From Volvariella volvacea V23 (taxonomy: Eukaryota; Basidiomycota; Agaricomycetes; Agaricales; Pluteaceae), in assembly GCA_000349905.1 (NCBI GenBank), contig KB722736.1, positions 597,515 to 661,514 on the forward strand: DNA of 64,000 nt, in the 5' to 3' direction. Positions 24,108 to 34,496 of the stretch are shown here, one piece after another. The notes below the pieces were generated by a model. It ran no database searches, was not told the origin of the DNA, and saw only the letters and a list, made by a program, of their open reading frames with translations. The first letter of the stretch is position 1. Each line of letters begins with the position of its first letter. The position numbers and the translations under genes were made by a program.

Positions 24108-26287
24108 CTACTGCTTCCTTCTTTTGTTAGCTCTCTGAGTCTGGTTTTCATTACCTCTACCCTCTTCAACGATTTCCGCCACCTTGCGTTTCCCTTTCTG
24201 GGTGCCCGTTTGCTGACTTGAGTTCTTTTCGGGCATAACTTGGAGTTCTTTAAAAATGCTTTGCAAGCGGTAATGATCTCGTTTTTGGAGTATGTCACCT
24301 TGGCCTACTTTTTTCGAATCGCCCCAGCTTACAATTGAAGTGGTCTTGCTGACTTTATCCCAAAGGAGATGCCTGGCTGTTATCTTCGTATGTGCCCATC
24401 CGTCCTGGTGAGCATATGAAAGGATATTTTCCAATCTTTCCCTGTGCATAGCTCAATGGAGACTGACAAGTTGCAGGAATGTAACTTACTTTGCGTCAGG
24501 AGTTATTTTTTCATGGTTTGTCAAATCTTTTCCGCCCCATACCATCACCCACATACAATGATAGTTCCCTGGCATCGAGGACTGAGTGTTGACCTCTACC
24601 TCATGCTTATACAGCCCTAAGCTCCGAGGTAAACCTTCTCTAATCCCTGGCACATTGCCTAATATGCAAATTCGCGAGTACTCCATTTCCAGTTCCTCTG
24701 CTCCAGCATCAGCTCGACTTATCTTGACAACAACTCTGTACTGGTCACCCGATACATCCAAAACGCCTTCGCGTGCTTTATCTGCCTTTGTTTTACTTCT
24801 CTTCTCCTGACACAAGTATAAGATCGCTTGTGGATCATCCATGAAGTTGCCGCCTTGAGCGAACTCCGGGGTCCTTGTAAAGTTTAGCCCCTCAGGCTCG
24901 GAACCAAAACCACGAAGCTGAATCTTGGTAATTCCACCAGTGTAGTAAGATTGGATAATTGCATGGATGTGCTGAAAGCAACGTAAGTGCGCACGAAATC
25001 TACACGAGAATGATAGAAACCTCGGGTCCCTCCTTTGTATTTTCGCAACGGGACTTTTGTTCTTTCGTCGAGGGGTAATCATACTTGAGGTGCCTGAGGG
25101 AGTCGATGCCATTTGCCAAGGCTGTTGCACGTTTCACTGCATCTCTATAGGCGAATATGACCAGCCCAGCCTGTAGAAAGAGGTAATTTGGCTGCCTTTG
25201 GATGTCGATGACAGGAGAAATCATTAGTGTTTGAGTCTTGCGGATGCGAATGCCATAGACTTCCCAACTTCCACTTCTGATAACTACCAGGGTTGTATCT
25301 GAAGCGACGGCACCTGCCCAAACCTAAGAGAATAAGTGATTAATAGTTATTTTAGTATATCGTGCTTTCTTACCTGCTGCAGAATCCACGTTCCCTTTTT
25401 GGTCTTGTGTTGTGGCCTTAATCCATCACGGTGGCTAGGCGTCAGATTACAATGATTCTTAGCGATTTTACTGATGATGAGTGCAGAGAACCTAACCAAA
25501 AATAGGGAATCACCTTTGTGCTGACCCTCACAAGCACCTTCGGAAGTGGTGCATCCGGACCGCAAGGCGCCCCACTAATTCCGGGTCGGAATCTGTTCCA
25601 GTGATTATTCTTTTCACAATCGTCAGCAGTTTTGTTGCACTTGATCCATTGGAAGGACCCCTCCTGTGCGACGATTCCAGCCATGGTAGAAAAGTCTCCT
25701 GCTGTTAGCCCCTTCAACTCCCATGCCATAAGAGATCCACCCCTCTCTTTTAGCATCTTACTAACTAGGTAGAGATCTGGCGTAGATTTGCCAGAGCCCT
25801 TAATGCCAGCGTACAAATCCAGTTTTCCTTTTGCACCCGCCACGCTAAAGGCAGCAGCATTGGGTTCCTTTAAGGTGAATCGATCAGTCGTGCCAAACAA
25901 CAGGCAGGAGGCAATCTGTAGTGGATGCAGGCCGACTTGGTTCATAATGGCTTTCTGGAGCTCATCCTCGTTCGCTACTTCTATCTTGGGATCCTCCCAC
26001 CCTTGACACCCCAATAAGAGGTCAAGTACAGTCGATCGGTCGCTATTCGGAATACTCTCGATAGTGTTGACCGCACACTGAATGAAGAAGTTGGAAAAGT
26101 CAGGAACGAGTATGACTTTTTTCAGGAGCAACTCCTTGTGCATGTGCTGGTCGTAGAATTTGGGCTGACGGGTGGAGGGGGAGAGGGTGCTCTTGTAGGA
26201 GAATGTAAACTCTGGGGGGTTCATAGCAGCTAGAATCTCCTGGATATCCCTGCTACTAACAGTGCAGGAGGATTTAGGGGGAGGCAT
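24108..26287 (-). CDS. Type A nuclease-like/pseudokinase protein A3, intact
   Basis: Five exons (26287-25497, 25434-25374, 25323-25021, 24971-24490, 24441-24108) give 656 aa without a break. Residues about 1-265 form an alpha/beta-looking domain with GSGKSTPDLYLVSK followed 18 residues after the PD by WELKG. This fits a PD-(D/E)xK restriction-endonuclease-like active site. The middle domain (DTTLVVIRSG, then YGIRIRKTQTLMISPVIDIQ) is shared with type B. The C-terminal part is a pseudokinase: YRVVVKISRADAG keeps the beta3 lysine, no glycine loop is seen, the catalytic loop is GWAHTKITARHLLWD (HRD to HTK, Asn to His) and DFG reads SWG. The tail is basic (KGKRKV ... KRRKQ). Combining endonuclease-fold and kinase domains is known from crinkler-related fungal proteins; assigning A3 to that group is inference. 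It is followed closely by B3. Confidence 0.8.
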
Positions 26288-26364
26288 GAGGATGTATGCG
26301 GAGCTCTAAAGAATGGGGAGTGAAGTCTAGTGTGTGTAGAGTGAACTAATCCCAGACGGTTGGC

Positions 26365-26371
26365 TATTATA
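26365..26371 (-). promoter_or_regulatory. TATA-like box of A3
   Basis: TATAATA on the minus strand lies about 80 bp before the A3 ATG. A4 has TATAAAAT at a similar distance from its start. Confidence 0.45.
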
Positions 26372-27098
26372 CCCTTCAGTGCGTTCACTGAACTTGGAAG
26401 TACTGGTTGATCTTCCTGGGATTCAACGGAGCCATACAACCTAACCTCATTTGAGTTATTCTAATATATCTTGCTCAGCACGTGGGGTGTGATTGGGCAT
26501 ACCTACATTTCGAGGCTTATTAGATCTGTAGATTCAACAAAAAAGGTGCAGACAGACTTCCAATGCCGAGTGGGGCGAGGTAAAGGAAATAAGTTAGCAG
26601 TTGCTCGGCCAACGCCAACGGGAAGAATTGATGTGGATGAAATGATAGCGTACGCTCTGGGATAGCACGGCATAACATCGATTGTTTCCAGTATTGGAAA
26701 TACATGGTCAGGGCTTCTAAAAGAATAAGGTGTGGCGTACTACCATGGCGGTGGGGATGTGGAACTTTCGGATCGCCGTACAGTAGTTAGTGCTGCACAG
26801 CGCACAGGTTGATAAGGGCTAGGGTACAATAACGATGATACGTCAACGTTATCACCATGTAAGCTTGGCTGATGTGGGTCCACTAGGTAACTTAACTACT
26901 TATCCTCGCGATGGAGCAAAGATGAGGGGCGTCGCTCCAGGATGGAACGGGTACAAAGGTGTCAACTTGGATGATCTGTGATGCCTGCCATCCACTAGTA
27001 CACCGTACAGTGTCTGTAAATTTCGTAGGGTGAGCTGTGCATATAGAATTGAAAATGGACGTCAGAACAAGCTATGCCAGCTGCGCAGTAACGGTACC

Positions 27099-27310
27099 TT
27101 ATAGATCGTCAGAACATGCCACGATGTTCTGGTCGACAGGGAGTGTCCATAAGTGCCAAGAACATCGATACATGCAGGACGCCTTTCTTTGTTGTCCAAG
27201 GAACTTTGTTGTAATTGTAGCTATGGAAGCACCCTGCCAGTTGTCGACAAGGATAACAATAAGACCAAAGCCGGGTGCAACAATCATTGGAAGAACAACA
27301 AAACCGTGCA
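27099..27310 (-). repeat. Duplicated block upstream of A3
   Basis: This segment shares several aligned stretches with 33829-34040, upstream of A4, such as GTTGTAATTGT and CCACGATGTT in matching order and spacing. Both lie about 0.8-1.0 kb before a type A start on the same strand, so the amplified unit is larger than the two genes. In one frame both encode similar peptides (ATITTKFLG and VTITTKLLV), which could be the remnant of a small third gene. Neither copy has a convincing start or full frame. Confidence 0.5.
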
Positions 27311-28228
27311 CAACCATTGAAAGGGAGGTTCGTCTCATACCTGCGTACACTAGAAGGTTTTCGCACAAAGGTATCTTTCGTTCTGCTATCAATTTCAAAA
27401 ATAAATGCATTAATTCAGGAAGTTCATTATACAGTGACTGAGTCGGGGTCCTGCACACCTAAACACATCTGCAACTAGAGACTCTGCATTCGAAATTAAG
27501 TCGATGCCTATACCGAGACCGAGCAGGGTGCATCAAGTCTTGAGGGTAGGAAGCGCACCTGCATGCCAGTGCCCTATTCAGTACGTGGTACAATGTTACG
27601 ATTAGTATGCTGAGCTGGAAGGGGCATCCACACCGATCAAACGCTATTCGTAATTGTATTGAGGCTGTCCCTACGTGTTTGGTGGGTGAATGGAAGTCAA
27701 CAGTCATACCTAAGTGCTGTATTCGGCGGTGATTTACCGCAGGGTTCTACCTTCCAAGTAAGTCACTACTGGCTTTGTTCCTGAATGTTGACCTAAAATC
27801 CACCTACCTCCACACTGCCTACTATACGGTGAGAATGAGAAAGCGGTTCCTTCGGAAGGAATCATGCCCATTATCTCATCTAAGAAAGACCAGAACCTGC
27901 TATATACTCCCTCAGTACCTCTGGCAGTGCTGGGGAAGTTCAGTGCGATCATCATGATAGTGTCATCATAGTTGACAAGCAAGAACAAAAAAGCTGAGCC
28001 GTGGCATCGCTATGAGGATTCCAAAGCAACCACATCAAACAAAGTACGCCGAATTGAGGTTCAACGTTGAGCTGTCAACTCTTTCCTCGCCTTCACGGCT
28101 CCAGCACTGACCACCTAGCGGATTCTGTGCTCTTACCCTTTGTCATAAACAGGCCTTTGTCCTATCATGTCTACTAGTTATATCAAAGGGTTATCAATTC
28201 ATGGTGTGGAGTGTCTAGATTGGAGCAC

Positions 28229-30540
28229 TCATTGCACAGAGCCGGAATCTGTATCAGTGCCCAACGTTGATCTTAAGCCCGAACCCAGCTCTGAAGTCAT
28301 GTCCGAACTTAAGTCTTCATATAGAGATTCTGAATCTGAATCCAAGTTTATGCCTATACCAGGGCCGAGGAGTGATCGTAGGTGCCTGGGGAGCGAACGT
28401 ATCCGTGATTCTATTACGTCCGAATCGTAATCCGACCGAGATATCGAGATTTTGTTCGCATCTTCATCGCCACCCAGCAATAGCTTCATCCTCTCTACTT
28501 CTTGCTCTGCTTCTCTAGATTTCTTCACAACGTCTACATGGGCTGCACCGAAGTCGATAATGTATGGACGACCATCTTCATCGATTGTGAGATTCTCCCA
28601 TCTCAGATCTCGATGACGAACGCCAGCATCATGGATCCGTCCAAGAATGCGAAGAAATCTCTCTCTAAATCAACATCGTGAGTGAAATGAACATATCCAA
28701 TTTGGAATTTGAAGAACGAACCTCTCGACTTTGGAAACAAGCTGCTCTTCAGCCTTCAGTGATGCCTTGCGTGAACAGAGAGTATTCCCCGTGTGCGACA
28801 TGACCAACATCATCCACCCCTCTTCGACATCTTGGAAAAGTCCAAAAATAGTGGGTATCCCATCTACTTTTGCATCGTCTAGGGTTTTATAAACCCAATA
28901 TTCTCTTTCCAGTCTCCATTTTGCGATATCTTCACTCACGACCTTCACTGCGGCTTTGCTGAGTAGAGAGGTCGAGTCATCCCTCCTTTTTATTGATAGA
29001 GTAGCCTGGTGAACTGTACCGCTAGCACCAAACCCAATATAGTTACCAACCGTAATGGCCATGTAAGACGAGGGTGGGTACTCGTTCTTGGGATTGGGTC
29101 GAACAAAGTCGGTCATGACAAGTTGGCCCTTGGAATGAATGACCTCGCGACGGAGGAAAGAGGCTGGACGTGGGGAGTAGTGGTAGTGATCGTGACAAAA
29201 GCTCACTAACGCCAGCTTTCGGTCTTTTGTCTGCTGCCTCATTTCCTGAAGGTATAAGTATGACGATTAAATAATGATATACAGTGAAAGAGGGGCGTGA
29301 TACCTACCTCCGGGGATATTTCGTGCAATACATCTGTCCTCCGTTCCAATGACGTTGTGGCGTTTCTTGTTCGTTTATTCCCTTTGACTGGTGATGCTTC
29401 CCTCTTTCGCTTTCGAAGTGTGCGATCGCTTGGAGTGACGACCTTCTGTTTCAAACGTTCATCTAACCTGGACATCGCATCCTGGATAATTGCGACGTAT
29501 AATCCGATTTGCAGCTTGCCATACAGTCCAAATTTGGTCGTGTCAACCACTTCGCTCAGATAGAGGGTTTGGCTTGCTCGGTGTCGGATCCCAATGCGTT
29601 TATATCGTCCACAATGGAAGATGAGAAACGTTGAATCTTCTCGTACCGCATGTATCCATCCCCGTTGCAGGTAATCATCAACCCGTGGTCTATATGATTT
29701 GCTGAGGGCATACCTGTATTTTGGTTTCCTGGAGATTACCGCATTGGACCATTGGTATTGGGAACGTTGACGCACTGCTTGAGGGCTATGGGCAGGTCCT
29801 AAGTTCGTCTGGTCATGGATCAAAGTAGCCCAAGGTGGCGAGGGCGCGTCCGGGGGTACTGAAGCAGGCGATATTTGCGGGGTATCTCCCAACGTCTGGG
29901 GGGTGATCCATCTCGGCTTTCGAGCTCGTGTTCCTCCTAACTTCCGAACTATTTGCTCCCCTCTCCTGTCTGATGAGCCCAAGAAGTACCATACCGCAAG
30001 GTTTGGGTAGTATTTCACCAATTCGTCCACCTTTTGCTTAATGGAATCCTCTATCCTTGCACCGCCACCCGCTGCGTGTCGGAGATTTAGCTGGATAGTT
30101 GCTGCAGCCGTTCCTTGGCTCGTTTCGCGCTCTCTCCAGAGCACGCTTTCAGTTACAACGGGTAGGTTCGCGAACATATCGGGATGGAATAGTAGCGCAG
30201 AGACGCATTGACGTAGAGCCGCGTTGGCTCCTTTGCAACCGTCTGCGATAGAAGTCGCCCTGCCGATGGAGAATGTTCAATCTTCCTCAAAAAATGTGAG
30301 ATCAGGTGGTTCTACGCTTGAGTGCTTTTCTTTGTATGAAGAGGTCGTAGTGTCGCATAAATGAAGTAGCATGGGGACGAGCCCAGGCAGGGGTCGTATA
30401 GTAGTGAGGGTGAGGTGACTATCGACATGCTTATCGAAATAGGTTAACGGAGAAATAGAGAGTTTGCTTTTGCAGACATTCTCGCCAATAATGTTGGTCC
30501 ATGCGAATATGGTGTTGAAATAATTTTCGAGGCTGTCCAT
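28229..30540 (-). pseudogene. FunK1-type kinase B4 with an internal stop
   Basis: Exons 30540-29308, 29245-28722 and 28664-28229 match B3 in order and phase; exons 2 and 3 have identical lengths to those of B3 (524 and 436 nt). Codon 88 (30279-30277) is TGA in a position where B1 and B3 have Arg, and the frame continues without a gap afterwards (TFSIGRATSIADG). A C-to-T change of a CGA codon explains it. The kinase domain is otherwise the most canonical of the set: IGFGASGTVHQA, AAVKVV, HRDLRWEN and IIDFGAAH with a true DFG. The paired A4 is also broken. Readthrough, a downstream start or a sequence error would restore function. The shared block EDSTFLIFHCGRYKRIGIRH and the basic stretch RKRKRE are present. 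Confidence 0.8.
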
Positions 30541-30692
30541 GGGGTAGGAGCTGGCACAAGGATGATTTGATCAACATATCGTAATTCAGGGTCGCCAGAG
30601 TCCATTCACACGGAATGATGCACGCCATACATTGACCTATTTGTGGTATATACACTAGTGGTTAACTTCTAAGCCATCCAAATCAGATACTA

Positions 30693-32797
30693 CTATACTC
30701 TCTGCCTCTGCCTCTGCCTCTGCCTCTGCGCAAGCGCACTCCTTTTCTTTACCTCTTTTGCCCGTCCTTTCTCGCGGCGCTTCAAAACGCTCTTCAGTTG
30801 ATAGTAGTCCCATCGCTTAAATTTACTGTTCTTGTCCACTTTCAGGCTGTGCCCCCAACTCAAAATCGGAACGGTTTCTGTAATATTATCCCAAAGCAAA
30901 TGCTTTGCCTCTAGCTTCCTGTGAACCCACCCAAGCTTGTGAACATGAGAGAGTATAGCTTGGAATCGCGCCCTGTGTTCTCGGCTCGTTAATAAACAGG
31001 CAACCAGGTTCAGGAACGTACCCAGCTTTATTGCTGATCGACTTGTATCTTGTTAAGTCCTTTCCTCCCCACACCATCACCCACATGCAGTGATAGTTTC
31101 CTGCCATTGAGGACTGTGTGTTCACCTCTACTTCATGCTTGTATAAACCCAAACTCCAAGCTAATCCCCTCCTGACCTGTGGTGATTTACTGAGCTCACA
31201 ATAGATGCATATTCATCCTCTAAGTACCCCACTCCAGCATCTGCCCGGGCCATTTTTACAACTACCTTATATTGATGATCTAGCACAGTCAAAACGCCTT
31301 CACATATGTTCTCCGATTGACCAGACCGATCCTCCAGCAGTTGCAGGACTGCTTGTGGAGGCCCTGTAAAATTTGCCTCACCATACTCGGTAAACTCTGG
31401 TTCTCGCGTGAAGTTCATTTCTGATGATTCACTGGGGAAGTATGCGTCTGTGGAACCTGCTAACGTAATTTTAGAGATCCCGTTGTCAAATTTAGCCTGT
31501 ATATCGACATGAATTTCCTAAAACCAGTATAAGCACCAAGGACACGTAGATGGGCCAAGAGGTACCTCAGCTCCTTTGACTTCGGGTCGATCTGATCTAC
31601 GTAATGCCATATCTGGGTAATCATATTTCAAAGACTGGAAAGGGTCCTCCCCGTACTTTAGCAAGGCCTTGGCACGTTTTACTGCATCATTATATGCAAA
31701 AATGACGAGGCCTGCTTGCAGGAGGAGATATTCTGGTTGCCTTTGCACGTCAATAACCGGAGATAGTAACAGTGTTTGAGTTTTTCGGATGCGAATTCCA
31801 TAGATCTCCCATGCCCCGCTTCTAATGACAACTAGCGTAGTGTCCGAAGCAACGGCACCGGCCCAAACCTGCCATCGTATCAGGAAGACAAGTAATAAGT
31901 CTGTGCATCTTGTACGAAGTACGCACTCACTTACCTGTTGACAGACCCATCTTCCCTTCTCTAGTTGGTTTTCCCTCATGTTCTTGATTGGAGACCGCGA
32001 ATTCTTAGCTCTCTGCGGAAACGAATTTGAGCTCTTAATCATAAGTCCTGTCAGTAACCAATCAGACCAAGGCATAGTTACCTCACCAGGCTACTGAAGG
32101 ATTGAGACTTGGCTAGTATCTCCGTATGTAACTCCGCGTCAGGACCAGTGGGTGCCCCGCTCACTGACATAGTATTATACCTTGTCCAGTGATGAGACTT
32201 GGAGCAATCACCAGAGGATTTAGTGCAATGTATCCAATTATACGAACCCTCCTGTGCGACAACAGCAGCCATGGTATCCAGGTTTCCGGCAGTAAGACCC
32301 TTTAATTCCCAGGCCATTGGGCTCATGTCCTTCCCTTTGGCACCCGTTACACTGAACGCCGCAGCGGGAGGGTCGTCTAATATGAATTGTTTAGGCGCAT
32401 CGAAAAGCAAGATGGATGCGACATTCATTGGTAGATTCCCGACTCGAACTTTGATGGCGTCTTGGAGATCTTTCTCGTTGGCAATGGAAATCGAAGTACA
32501 GTCCCATGGTTCGCATTCCCGAAGGATTTTATGCAGGACGGACGCCTTTTTGGCATCAGACCTAGCCTCGATAGTATTGAGCGCACAACGAGTAAAAAAT
32601 TCGGGGAGACTGGGGATGACTTCAACGCGCTTCAGAAGAAGCTTATCGTGCATGTGCGTGTCGTAGAACTTCGGTTCTCGAGTGGAAGGCGAGTAGTTTC
32701 CTTTGTAGCTGAAAATAAACTTGGGAGGCTTCTTCAAAGCTAGCTCACGACGGAAATCCGTGGTGCTAACAGGACTAGAGGATGCGCTGGTAGGCAT
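30693..32797 (-). pseudogene. Type A protein A4, frameshifted
   Basis: This is a copy of A3 with the same layout. The start is the ATG at 32797 (MPTSASSSP), and exon 1 ends at 32087. Compared with A3 it lacks about 30 residues between AKGK and MAWELKG, in frame. The PD part of the nuclease-like motif is therefore gone while the ELK remains. The middle block DTTLVVIRSGAWEIYGIRIR is intact. In the exon matching A3 exon 4, one base is missing around 31185-31200: the frame ending in a stop after SVNHHRSGGD must shift to continue as RRGLAWSLGLYKHEV. Further on, the pseudokinase loop reads GWVHRKLEAKHLLWDN (HRD to HRK) and the DFG site SWG. The tail ends in a Gln-Arg repeat. B4 downstream carries a nonsense codon, so the whole cassette appears dead. 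Confidence 0.78.
30701..30729 (-). repeat. Hexamer repeat coding Gln-Arg at the A4 end
   Basis: Four to five tandem CTCTGC units on the plus strand read as (CAGAGG)n on the minus strand, giving RQRQRQRQR just before the stop of A4. The other type A genes lack it, so it arose by local slippage and extends the basic tail. Confidence 0.8.
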
Positions 32798-34496
32798 GAG
32801 AGTCAATCTAGAGAGGGATTAGGTGAGAAAGGATGATTGAGGAGTTGGGGGAAATGATGAACTCAAATTCGGGCTGAGTGGTCGAATTTTATACTTCGCA
32901 GCCTCGGCGGGCTTCAACGATACCCTTGGTGCTGTGCCAGTTTATTGGGGGCCAAACAAACCTGCATATGATTTGAGGCGCAACGAAGAAATGCTGCCCC
33001 ACGAGGCTTACACATGTGCCCCTGCGTGGGCAAACCACCATATTTCGGTCTTTAATTGGACCTTATTGAGCCATAAAGGCACAATGGGAGCGTAGAGCTT
33101 AAGGGTCTACGCGTTCACAGTCCAGATAGAAGATGTTGTCAGAATAAAAAAACATCGTGCAGGCGGTGCGCATGCCGGAATCTGGACAGTAATTGGGGTA
33201 ATGGTAGCAATGTTACCCACTTGCCTTATCATCTCTACCATCAACTCTTCTAAGAATATGGTTGCCACAACTGTATAAATGTGGTGTACACATACTGGTT
33301 TTTTATGAATAAATAACCCTTAGGTCATTTAAGGCCCCTTCCGATTCGAAATCGGAGTGAGGGAAAATGTCAACCATAGGCAGGACTCCAGGTAAATAAC
33401 GTCTTACAGTCGAGAGCGACACTTCCAAGCCTGTCAACATTGTACAGCATTCAGCCAGACAAGGAATAGGATATAATAAAAACGATCCGTTGGACGATTC
33501 CTTGTTTCCTAGAGCAGGGTCAGCAAAATCTAAGGCCTGAGATCCAATTCTACACCCACACAAATGATTGCAAGCCTCGTTGCTGTGCACCCACAAGCCG
33601 TCTTTGATTTTTATCCTTGGATTGAGACAAATACAAGCTGAAATGAACTCGCAGGCTCCCGGTAGGACAGGCACAATGCCGTCGTGAGGAATGGAGACAG
33701 GAGAAATAGCAACGCCTATCGTTCACTGGTATATTGCGCCTATGGAGTTCGCGGCATTAGCTGCCTGTATATGGTCAAAAAATACATCAGAAGAGGCAAT
33801 AGTGCACCTAATGATTAGCTACAGACAGCTAATCGAAGATCATCAGAACACCCCACGATGTTACCGTTGATGGGAAAGATTGAATACTGGAAGTAGCACA
33901 AACACCGACTCGAAATGCACCGCCCTCGTGTAACACAAGGAGCTTCGTTGTAATTGTGACTGCATCGAGATCCGCGTTGAACAGACAAGAACAAAAGCAA
34001 AAATTGGGACCAACAACCGTTGACATCGCTGGGAGGTTAAAAATGCTCACGTAATGAACAAGGTTCGCTAAATGGGAGCCGAGGGCTGTCAATTGCACCC
34101 TTGTCTTTACAGCCCCGCGATGAGTTCCTAGAATGTTCGGTTGGTCGTGGAACACTGCAACGAGTTCCATTCAGAATGTTGAGCACTGGAATGCTTTGGT
34201 GGTCAAGACAGATCGTGAGATGCCTCGAGTACTGTGAGCTGTGGCGCGACTCACGGGGATGAGGCTTAACTGGCAATGACTTGACATGACGAAACTGTGC
34301 AAATATATTATTAGCAGGACGCGTAGCTCGAGGACTTGGATTGGAGCGATGCACTGTAGTCATGCAGCGTTCAATGCGTTCAGTGCTCAGAGGTGTTGAA
34401 GACTTAATTGTACTAGTGGCCGTAAGGCTCTTGATCAAATAACCGACGCCCTTGCTCTCCCATCGTCTCAGACCCTCCACAGTTCAGACACCACTA
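32798..34496. other. Region upstream of A4
   Basis: This 1.7-kb stretch holds the A4 promoter (TATAAAAT at 32886-32893 on the minus strand, about 90 bp before the ATG), the duplicated block at 33829-34040 and the MYND gene promoter. A 123-codon minus-strand frame at 33303-33674 is cysteine-containing but matches nothing I know. It is absent from the equivalent region before A3. Confidence 0.4.
33829..34040 (-). repeat. Duplicated block upstream of A4
   Basis: This is the second copy of the segment at 27099-27310. Conserved stretches occur in the same order, and the distance to the A4 start is about 1.04 kb. Divergence is higher than between the kinase exons, which suggests relaxed constraint. 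Confidence 0.5.

Larger units (their letters stand above)
26288..28228. other. Spacer between cassettes A3-B3 and A4-B4
   Basis: This 1.94-kb stretch carries the A3 promoter, a segment duplicated upstream of A4 (27099-27310) and the 3' flank of B4. Several frames of 80-130 codons exist but none has recognisable domains or supported splicing. The 27734-27988 frame is not conserved in the other spacer. Confidence 0.4.

Noticed and set aside
25755..25800. Walker A (P-loop) NTPase motif GIKGSGKST in A3
   Set aside because: It fits the short consensus, but no Walker B or sensor motifs follow, and the same stretch is better explained as the lead-in to the PD...ExK motif.
27099..27458. 119-codon frame as a third cassette gene
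   Set aside because: Part of it is duplicated upstream of A4, but the frames there break up and the start is not conserved, so it is reported only as a duplicated block.
30277..30300. Short intron removing the B4 stop
   Set aside because: No GT donor and AG acceptor flank the TGA at a usable distance, and the alignment with B1 and B3 is gap-free across it.
33303..33674. Cysteine-containing 123-codon minus-strand frame before A4
   Set aside because: No counterpart upstream of A3, no recognisable domain and no supported splice sites; could be chance.
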